Assembly (NCBI GenBank): GCA_004557735.1
Contig: SFFV01000018.1
Coordinates: forward strand, 1 to 36,087
Length of the DNA: 36,087 nt
Source of the DNA: Clostridiales bacterium
Lineage (GTDB): Bacteria; Bacillota; Clostridia; Oscillospirales; Oscillospiraceae
Reading direction: 5' to 3'
Shown: positions 31,042-36,087 of the stretch, in pieces
Layout: each line of letters starts with the position of its first letter
Numbering within the stretch: position 1 is the stretch's first letter
Made by a program: the position numbers and the translations under genes
Notes under the pieces: generated by a model
Told to the model about the DNA's origin: nothing
The model's input: only the letters and a program-made list of their open reading frames with translations
Databases searched by the model: none

Positions 31042-31047
31042 TATACT
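31042..31047 (+). promoter_or_regulatory. Possible extended -10 before the cytidylate kinase-like gene
   Basis: TGC-TATACT at 31039-31047; there is no good -35 (TTTCCC at the right distance). Located 51 bases before the start codon. Confidence 0.35.
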
Positions 31048-31097
31048 CTAAGCGCAGGAATTTACCACCCACCCGGCTATAAGGAGGCTGCATTTTA

Positions 31098-31688
31098 ATG
31101 GAGAAAAAGCGTATCATCACCATCGGACGTGAGTTTGGCAGCGGCGGACGCACCATCGGCAAGGAAGTCGCCGAGCGTCTCGGCATCCCCTGCTACGACC
31201 ATGAGCTGATCGACCGGCTGGCCGAAGAGAGCGGGCTTTCCAGGGAGTATATCACCAACGAGAGCGAGTACGCCTCCCACAGCAGCTGGACGGCGGTGGC
31301 GTTCTCCTCGGTGCGTTCGTTCGGCGTGCCGTCCAACCAGGACTATCTCTGGGCGATCCAGCGCCGCATCATTCTCGAGCTCGGGCAGAAGGAAAACTGC
31401 GTCATCGTCGGCCGCTGCGCCGACGCCATTCTTGAAGGCGCCGCCGATCTTCTCAAGGTGTTTATCCATGCCGACTTTGAAAAGCGCGCCAAGCGCATCG
31501 TCGAGAAATACGGCGAGACCGAGGAGCCGACCGAAAAACGCCTGCGCGACAAGGACAAGCGCCGTGCGCTCTACTATCAGTTCTACACCGATCTCGAATG
31601 GGGCAACATGAACCACTACCACATTATTCTTGATTCCGGCTCGCTCGGCATCGAAAAGTGCGTGGATGTGATCGCCTCGCTCTATTGA
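31098..31688 (+). CDS. Cytidylate kinase-like family protein
   Basis: A 196-residue P-loop protein of the cytidylate kinase-like family common in Clostridia and gut bacteria. The nucleotide-binding loop is the variant GREFGSGGRTIGKEVA (residues 10-25), followed by LGIPCYDHELIDRLAEESGL and the conserved CVIVGRCADAIL (about 100-111) and RAKRIVEKYGE. These proteins resemble CMP kinase but lack its full set of nucleotide monophosphate-binding residues, so the natural substrate is uncertain. AAGGAGG is 10 bases before the ATG. Single gene between two terminators. Confidence 0.9.
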   Translation: MEKKRIITIGREFGSGGRTIGKEVAERLGIPCYDHELIDRLAEESGLSREYITNESEYASHSSWTAVAFSSVRSFGVPSNQDYLWAIQRRIILELGQKENCVIVGRCADAILEGAADLLKVFIHADFEKRAKRIVEKYGETEEPTEKRLRDKDKRRALYYQFYTDLEWGNMNHYHIILDSGSLGIEKCVDVIASLY

Positions 31689-31745
31689 GCCGCCGCCGGC
31701 TGCGCAGGCGTTCCGCTTGCAGCGGCAAAGGCATAATAAAAAAGG

Positions 31746-31781
31746 GCTGCCGCATATGCTTTGTATGCGGCAGCTCTTTTT
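31746..31781. terminator. Bidirectional terminator
   Basis: An 11-bp perfect stem (31746-31756 with 31764-31774), 7-base loop, then TCTTTTTTT on plus and CCTTTTTTATT on minus. It serves the kinase-like gene and the convergent AbrB gene. Confidence 0.92.
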
Positions 31782-32030
31782 TTATTCCGTTTCTTCCCGC
31801 AGCTGCTGCAGACAGCTCCGGCAAATCTGCTTGCCCCGGTAGGAGAGAAGATCGCGCGGCGCACCGCAGAACAGGCACGCAGCGTCGTACTTTCGAAGGA
31901 CAATGGCGTCGCCGTCGATGAATATCTCCACCGGATCGCGCACCTCCAGATTCAGCGTCCGGCGCAGTTCAACCGGCAGTACCACTCGTCCCAGATCGTC
32001 GATCCGGCGGACGATCCCCGTTGATTTCAT
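31782..32030 (-). CDS. AbrB-family transition-state regulator with C-terminal zinc finger
   Basis: An 82-residue DNA-binding protein: the swapped-hairpin AbrB domain (MKSTGIVRRIDDLGRVVLPV, RRTLNLEVRDPVEIFIDGDA, residues 1-48) is followed by a four-cysteine element, C52-x2-C55 and C70-x2-C73, likely a zinc ribbon; this tail is common in clostridial AbrB-like proteins. AbrB represses stationary-phase and sporulation genes during growth. I took ATG 32030 (MKSTG) with AAGGGGTG upstream; the frame is open further to 32099 but has no better start. A Spo0A-box-like site directly at its promoter suggests that it is shut off when Spo0A becomes active, as in Bacillus. Confidence 0.93.
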   Translation of the reverse strand: MKSTGIVRRIDDLGRVVLPVELRRTLNLEVRDPVEIFIDGDAIVLRKYDAACLFCGAPRDLLSYRGKQICRSCLQQLREETE

Positions 32031-32061
32031 AAATCCGCACACCCCTTGCCTAAATACTCTT

Positions 32062-32099
32062 TTCGACAAAATTCTATACTGGCCGATACGAAATTGCAA
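32062..32099 (-). promoter_or_regulatory. abrB-type promoter with Spo0A box
   Basis: On the minus strand TTGCAA (32094-32099), 17 bases, TAGAAT (32071-32076). Immediately after the -10 lies TTTGTCGAA (32062-32070), an exact match to the 0A-box consensus TTTGTCRAA, covering the transcription start. Confidence 0.68.
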
Positions 32100-32150
32100 G
32101 ATGCAACCGTTTCCTTTTTATTGGTAATTATTTCCGGTTGAGGTTTCGCC

Positions 32151-32726
32151 ATGGCTATGTCGTATGTCTGGGTTATCCTTCTTTTTGTGTCGGTCGTTTT
32201 CGGCGTGCTCACCGGTTCGGCGGACGCGGTCGGCGCGGCGGCGGTGCAGGGCGCGGAGCGTGCCGTGGAGCTCACGCTCTCGCTCGCCGGGCCGATGATC
32301 TTCTACAGCGCCCTTCTTGAAGTGATGGAGCGCTCGGGGCTTACCGAAAAGCTCTCCCGCGCGCTGCGTCCGGTGCTTTGGCGGCTGTTTCCCTCGTCCC
32401 GGAAGGACCCGGAGCTTGCCGGCGATCTCTCCTGCAACATGAGCGCGAACCTGCTCGGGCTCGGCAACGCCGCCACGCCCGCCGGGATTCGCGCCGCGCA
32501 GCGGCTGCATGCGCTCTCCGGCGGGGATACGGCATCCAACGAGCTTTGCCGTCTTGTCGTCCTCAACACCGCGTCCATCCAGCTCCTCCCGACGACGGCC
32601 GCGGCACTGCGTTCGGCCTGCGGCGCGGAAAACGCGTTCGACATTCTGCCCGCGGTGTGGATATCGTCTGCGGTGAGCGTAGCCGCGGGGCTGCTCGCCG
32701 AGCGGCTTTTCCGGAGATCGCCATGA
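32151..32726 (+). CDS. spmA: Spore maturation protein A (SpmA)
   Basis: A 191-residue membrane protein of the nucleoside-recognition (Gate) fold. The diagnostic block is CNMSANLLGLGNAATPAGI (about 98-116), with helices at about 5-24, 42-57, 137-155 and 165-184. SpmA and SpmB are required for spore core dehydration and heat resistance in Bacillus and Clostridium. Start at ATG 32151 with GGTTGAGG upstream; an ATG two codons later is an alternative. The stop overlaps the spmB start (ATGA). I see no clear sigma-A promoter, as expected for a sporulation gene, but I cannot assign a SigE box either. Confidence 0.95.
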   Translation: MAMSYVWVILLFVSVVFGVLTGSADAVGAAAVQGAERAVELTLSLAGPMIFYSALLEVMERSGLTEKLSRALRPVLWRLFPSSRKDPELAGDLSCNMSANLLGLGNAATPAGIRAAQRLHALSGGDTASNELCRLVVLNTASIQLLPTTAAALRSACGAENAFDILPAVWISSAVSVAAGLLAERLFRRSP

Positions 32727-33244
32727 AGATGCTTTTCCAGTTGCTCCCCGCGCTGCTTGCCGCGGGCATCGGCGGGTACGCGCTCCTTCGCGGAACGGAC
32801 GTGTTTTCCGCTCTCACCGACGGGGCGCGCAAGGGGCTGCAGACCGCAGGACGCATCGCGCCGGTGCTCGTGTGTCTGCTCCCGGCGGTCGGCGCGCTGC
32901 GCGCCTCGGGCGCGATCGACGCTTTCACGGCGCTGCTGCGGCCCGCGCTCTCCTTTCTCGGCATTCCGCCGGAGACCGTGCCGCTCATGCTGCTGCGCCC
33001 GATGAGCGGCAGCGGCGCGCTCGCCGTGGCCGGGGACATCTTTACCGCATGCGGCGCGGATTCCCCTGCCGGGCGCACCGCAGCGGTCATGCTCGGCTCG
33101 ACGGAGACAACATTTTATGTGCTCTCCGTCTACTTCGGCGCGGCAGGCGTGCGCAAAACGCGCCACGCTGTTCCCGCGGCGCTCTGCGCCGATCTTGCGG
33201 GCTTTCTCGCCGCGGCGTTCTGCGTCGGCGTGCTGCATCTATAA
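32723..33244 (+). CDS. spmB: Spore maturation protein B (SpmB)
   Basis: A 173-residue membrane protein with the Gate-domain features of SpmB: GARKGLQTAGRIAPVLVCLL (about 34-53), RPMSGSGALAVAGDIFTACG (about 93-112) and MLGSTETTFYVLSVYFGAAG (about 125-144). It forms the likely partner of SpmA in the forespore or mother-cell membrane during spore maturation. ATGA overlap with spmA means translational coupling. The length is normal for the family. Confidence 0.95.
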   Translation: MKMLFQLLPALLAAGIGGYALLRGTDVFSALTDGARKGLQTAGRIAPVLVCLLPAVGALRASGAIDAFTALLRPALSFLGIPPETVPLMLLRPMSGSGALAVAGDIFTACGADSPAGRTAAVMLGSTETTFYVLSVYFGAAGVRKTRHAVPAALCADLAGFLAAAFCVGVLHL

Positions 33245-33248
33245 AAAA

Positions 33249-33270
33249 GGCTCCCTCTGAAGAGGGAGCC
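33249..33270 (-). terminator. Terminator of the YwiB-like gene
   Basis: A 10-bp perfect stem (33249-33258 with 33261-33270) with a GA/TC loop; on the minus strand it is followed by TTTTTTAT. On plus it may close the spm operon, though with an A-rich tail. Confidence 0.8.
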
Positions 33271-33281
33271 AACGAAAAAAG

Positions 33282-33740
33282 TCAATTGGGATAGGCAATG
33301 TCGCTGATATGGCTCGGCCGCGGCTCCTGTACGCGGATGAAAAACCGGTTTCGGCCGACGATCGTATCGTCCATATCCACGCTGTAGTCGATCTCGATCT
33401 CGCCGCCGTGCGCGCCGAGGCGGTTGACGATGCGGCGGGTGTTCAGCCCCATCGTTGCCGAGCCGAACGGCGTTTCGTAAAGGAAATAGCGCTTGCGTCC
33501 CTCCTCAAACTCCATGCGGGTGTTAAGCGCCCCCTCGCGCGAGAGCACAACGCCGCGCGGCCGCACGCGCAGCGACGTTTTTGTCCCCTCCATACCGGTG
33601 AGCTCGCTCTCCTGCCAGGTGAGCAGCGTTTCCTTCCCGTCCTGGCCATACTGTCCGGCCGTGACAAGCTCCATGGCGTCGGGGCCGTTCACGCCCTGCT
33701 GCACGCCGGTGACCGATATGATAACGTCTTTCATTCGCAT
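33282..33740 (-). CDS. DUF1934 (YwiB-like) beta-barrel protein
   Basis: A 152-residue protein matching the DUF1934/YwiB family, small calycin-like beta-barrels of unknown function in Firmicutes. Recognisable stretches: VIISVTGVQ at the start, LLTWQESELTGMEGTKTSLR in the centre and GGEIEIDYSVDMD near the end, giving about eight predicted beta strands. I chose ATG 33740 (MRMKDV), which has GGGAGTGGA about 6-8 bases upstream, over the longer frame to 33776. A consensus promoter lies just upstream. Confidence 0.88.
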   Translation of the reverse strand: MRMKDVIISVTGVQQGVNGPDAMELVTAGQYGQDGKETLLTWQESELTGMEGTKTSLRVRPRGVVLSREGALNTRMEFEEGRKRYFLYETPFGSATMGLNTRRIVNRLGAHGGEIEIDYSVDMDDTIVGRNRFFIRVQEPRPSHISDIAYPN

Positions 33741-33787
33741 GACATCCACTCCCGACACGCCGGTCTCCCCCGGCAATTGGTTTATAG

Positions 33788-33816
33788 ATTATATGCGAAA
33801 ACATCTCCGATGACAA
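33788..33816 (-). promoter_or_regulatory. Promoter of the YwiB-like gene
   Basis: On the minus strand TTGTCA (33811-33816), 17 bases, TATAAT (33788-33793). Confidence 0.8.
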
Positions 33817-33857
33817 GAAAAAAATTGTATAGCAATTTCCCCGGTTTCTTGTTATAT

Positions 33858-33863
33858 TATAAT
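33858..33863 (+). promoter_or_regulatory. -10 element for the small acidic protein operon
   Basis: TATAAT at 33858-33863, 36 bases before the start at 33900. The -35 is poor (ATTTCC at 17 bases). Confidence 0.4.
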
Positions 33864-33899
33864 GTGTTGATATGCGTTCACAGAGAGGAGTGGATCGTA

Positions 33900-34307
33900 A
33901 TGCAGCTTGAACTCACGGAAAAGGAATTCCGGCGGCTCCTGGACATGGTGTATATCGGGAACTGGATCCTCAATTCCTGCCGGGATGATGACCGGTTTGA
34001 GGACTATGACAATCTCGAGGAAAAGCTCTTTTCCCTCTGCCCGGAGCATGGGATGCGCGCGCTCGTTCAGCGCTGGCGCGGTCATTCGTATCCCTCCCGC
34101 GCGTACGAAGAAGGCGGCATCCATGAGGCGATCGCCGACTATGAGGACGCCGTTTTCTACGATATTCTGGCCGAGGAGCTCGCGCGGCGCGACATGAGCG
34201 CCGAGCAGATCAGCCAGGACGACGCGGAAGAGCTGAACGCGCGCATGGAAGAGTACTTTGCCGAGTTTGAGAAGCACGGCATAGAGAATGTGAAGGTTGA
34301 AGCATGA
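33900..34307 (+). CDS. Small acidic protein of unknown function
   Basis: A 135-residue soluble protein rich in Glu, Asp and Tyr, mostly helical: MQLELTEKEFRRLLDMVYIG at the N-terminus, a middle with FEDYDNLEEKLFSLCPEHG, and a coiled tail (QDDAEELNARMEEYFAEFEK). I recognise no family or catalytic motif. AGAGGAG is 9 bases before the ATG. It overlaps the FAD-dependent dehydrogenase gene by ATGA, so the two are coupled; it may be an accessory of that enzyme, but this is inference from position only. Confidence 0.82.
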   Translation: MQLELTEKEFRRLLDMVYIGNWILNSCRDDDRFEDYDNLEEKLFSLCPEHGMRALVQRWRGHSYPSRAYEEGGIHEAIADYEDAVFYDILAEELARRDMSAEQISQDDAEELNARMEEYFAEFEKHGIENVKVEA

Positions 34308-35649
34308 AAACAGATATTCTGATCATCGGCGCCGGCCCTGCCGGCATATTTACCGCCCTCGAGCTTATCCGCAAGGGCTACAAGGGCCATATCACGCTCG
34401 TGGAAAAAGGGCAGAGCGTCGAGAAGCGCCACTGCCCCAAGGCCGAGACCGGCCGGTGCATGAACTGCAAGCCGTACTGCCACATCACGACCGGCTTTTC
34501 CGGCGCGGGCGCTTTCTCCGACGGCAAGCTCTCCCTCTCCTACGAGGTGGGCGGCGATCTGCCGACGCTCGTCGGCGAGAAGCTCGCGCAGGAAACCATC
34601 GACTACGCCGACTCCATCTATCTTGCGTTCGGCGCCGACACCCACATTGAAGGCGTCAGCGATCCCGATAAGGTGAAGGACATCCGCCGCCGCGCCATTC
34701 AGGCCGGACTCAAGCTCGTGGACTGCCCGATCCGCCACATGGGCACCGAGAAGGCGCAGAACATCTATCTCGCCATCGAGCGCTATCTCGCCGCAAACGG
34801 CGTAGAGCTGATCTTCGGCTGGGAATGCCTTGATCTGCGTCTGAAGGACGAAGCCTGCCTCGGCGGTGTTATTTCCAACGGCAGGGAGGAGCGCGAAATC
34901 GAAGCCGGGCGCACGATCGTCGCCACCGGCCGCCGCGGCGCGGACTGGCTTGAAACGCTCTGCGCCGAGCACGGCATCGCCCATCAGCCGGGCACGGTCG
35001 ACATCGGCGTGCGCGTTGAGGTGCGCAACGAGATCATGGAAACCGTCAACGAGGTGCTCTATGAGTCCAAGCTCATCGGCTATCCCGCGCCGTTCAAAAA
35101 CAAGGTCCGCACGTTCTGCCAGAACCCCGGCGGCTTTGTCTCGCAGGAAAATTACGACAACGGTCTCGCCGTTGTGAACGGCCACTCGTTCAAGGAGGTG
35201 AAGAGCCCGAATACGAACCTCTCCATCCTCTGCTCGCACAACTTCTCCGTGCCGTTCAACCAGCCCATCAGCTACGCGCAGAAGGTCGGCGAGCTCACCA
35301 ATATGCTCGCAAACGGTCACATTCTCGTGCAGCGCTACGGCGACATTCTTGACGGCAAGCGCACCTGGGAAAAGGAGCTCGCGCAGTCGAACGTCCACCC
35401 GACGCTGCCCGACGCCGTCGCCGGAGACATTACCGCCGCAATGCCCTACCGCAGCATGACAAACATCATCAACTTCATCAAGGCCGTCGATCAGGTCGTG
35501 CCGGGCTTCGCCTCCTACGAGACGCTGCTCTACTCCCCCGAGCTGAAATTCTACTCCAACCGCGTGAAGATGGACGCCGATCTCAACACGAAGCGTCCGT
35601 CATGGGCGTGCTCATGGGCCGCGAGATCATCCGGCAGGAAAACATTTGA
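34304..35649 (+). pseudogene. FAD-dependent dehydrogenase (COG2509-like), damaged by an internal deletion and frameshift
   Basis: The intact part (429 residues) is a flavoprotein of the COG2509 type: FAD-binding ILIIGAGPAGIFTALELI (residues 5-22), the cysteine-bearing block HCPKAETGRCMNCKPYC (about 47-63) with GFSGAGAFSDGKLSL, and FCQNPGGFVSQENYDNG further on. At ADLNT (35590) the frame breaks. From 35593, in a different frame, 18 residues ASVMGVLMGREIIRQENI and a TGA (35647-35649) fit the normal C-terminal end. The segment between them, expected to carry the GDG-A-G FAD motif and roughly 20 residues, is missing. Reading on in the first frame runs through a terminator to 35881 and is meaningless. 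Either a real pseudogene or an assembly or sequencing error. Confidence 0.85.
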
Positions 35650-35681
35650 TGAAATATCCCGCATAACTTCAGAATGCCGCA

Positions 35682-35722
35682 GAGCCAGACGGATGAAACT
35701 CATCCGTCTGGCTCATCTTTTT
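35682..35722 (+). terminator. Terminator after the FAD-dependent dehydrogenase gene
   Basis: A 15-bp perfect stem (35682-35696 with 35700-35714), 3-base loop, then ATCTTTTTT. Its location 33 bases after the shifted TGA supports that stop as the original gene end. Confidence 0.92.
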
Positions 35723-35751
35723 TCCAATACTATATACACAGGAGGCCGCCC

Positions 35752-35853
35752 ATGCGGCAGGGAGTATTTTTTGATGACCAGGCAGAGCGGCCGGATCCAG
35801 CCGAACCTGGGGCGCGATCACACAGCGCATCCCGTTCGCCGCGGCTCCTTTGA
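35752..35853 (+). CDS. Possible 33-residue small ORF
   Basis: ATG behind AGGAGG with a 6-base spacer, reading MRQGVFFDDQAERPDPAEPG and ending in TGA at 35851-35853. It lies between two convergent genes, starts after a strong terminator, and has no recognisable family. It may be a real small peptide, a gene remnant, or chance. Confidence 0.3.
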   Translation: MRQGVFFDDQAERPDPAEPGARSHSASRSPRLL

Positions 35854-35861
35854 TCCGGTTT

Positions 35862-36087
35862 TTACAGCGTCTGCTGCTTGATGGCGCGAATGGCGCTGAT
35901 GACCCAGTCCTGCGCCTGCTGCTGGATCACCGTGCCGCAGTACGGGCACCGCGCGCTCGCGTTCACGTCAAGCGGCGCGCCGCAGCCCGGGCAGGTGATG
36001 CGCTTCGTTTCGCCGCTCGCAGCGCCGGTCTTTGTTCCGGTCGGGCGCAGAAGGTCCCATTCGTAGGTCATGAACTTTTCCTGATCG
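35862..36087 (-). CDS. C-terminal part of a zinc-ribbon protein, probably TIM44-like domain (5' end outside window)
   Basis: The last 75 residues of a protein that continues beyond the right edge; the frame is open to 36086, so the ATG at 36071 is internal. Readable: DQEKFMTYEWDLLRPTG, then a zinc ribbon CPGCGAPLDVNASARCPYCG (two CxxC pairs) and the tail DWVISAIRAIKQQTL. A TIM44-like domain followed by a zinc ribbon and a DWVIS-type ending is seen in a common clostridial protein of unknown function, and the DKFMTYEW-type stretch matches the end of that domain. The identity rests on this tail only. Confidence 0.72.
   Translation of the reverse strand, partial: DQEKFMTYEWDLLRPTGTKTGAASGETKRITCPGCGAPLDVNASARCPYCGTVIQQQAQDWVISAIRAIKQQTL

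Noticed and set aside
35650..35881. Continuation of the flavoprotein frame
   Set aside because: It reads through an intrinsic terminator and gives basic, non-conserved sequence; it results from the frameshift.

Overview
The window looks like chromosomal DNA of a GC-rich, spore-forming member of Clostridia, most likely an Oscillospiraceae-type gut anaerobe. This is inferred from gene content. There is a pyruvate:ferredoxin oxidoreductase and a clostridial 2[4Fe-4S] ferredoxin (anaerobic metabolism). There are spore genes (SpmA, SpmB, a SpoIID-domain protein and an AbrB-type regulator). There is a CtsR-McsA-ClpC stress operon and an Asp23/FakA pair. Nearly all genes have AGGAGG-like ribosome binding sites, and many have recognisable sigma-A promoters and intrinsic terminators. 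I see no tRNA or rRNA genes, CRISPR arrays, integrases, transposases or phage genes, so this is mostly core genome. Layout: (1) 1-2.4 kb: a YtrA-type GntR regulator with the start of its ABC ATPase (running off the left edge), divergent from an ECF sigma factor and its membrane partner. (2) 2.4-6.4 kb: a minus-strand operon (polyprenyl-phosphate sugar transferase, DUF2284 protein, DEDDh exonuclease), divergent from a GT4 glycosyltransferase; the two sugar genes suggest surface glycan synthesis. (3) 6.4-8.6 kb: a DUF2974 alpha/beta hydrolase, an AT-richer lipoprotein and a small YozG-like HTH protein, with a perfect palindrome inside the lipoprotein promoter. (4) 8.6-12.1 kb: PFOR. (5) 12.4-15.5 kb: Asp23 protein, FakA, then a membrane-anchored GH25 muramidase. 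(6) 15.5-19.5 kb: a MarR regulator and an asymmetric heterodimeric ABC exporter under one promoter with tandem operators. (7) 19.7-21.2 kb: a CDP-alcohol phosphatidyltransferase and a GNAT-YoaP protein. (8) 21.3-23.2 kb: a membrane-anchored protein that appears to start at ATC, coupled to an MscS channel. (9) 23.2-25.3 kb: a cluster of five hairpins, a membrane protein and a SpoIID-domain protein. (10) 25.3-29.0 kb: ctsR-mcsA, a terminator and structured leader, then clpC, with CtsR boxes at the promoter and no mcsB. (11) 29.1-31.7 kb: ferredoxin, a TrmN6-like methyltransferase that looks leaderless, RsmI and a cytidylate kinase-like protein. (12) 31.8-36.1 kb: AbrB with a Spo0A-box-like site on its promoter, SpmA-SpmB, a YwiB-like protein, a small acidic protein coupled to a damaged FAD-dependent dehydrogenase gene, and the end of a zinc-ribbon protein. 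Nothing in the window is clearly a new defence or mobile system. The most interesting signals are at the control level: a probable ATC start codon, a -10 box placed to make a leaderless mRNA, a stacked-hairpin intergenic region, a terminator plus long hairpin between mcsA and clpC, a palindrome used as the shared 3' end of two convergent genes, and several operator-promoter pairs.
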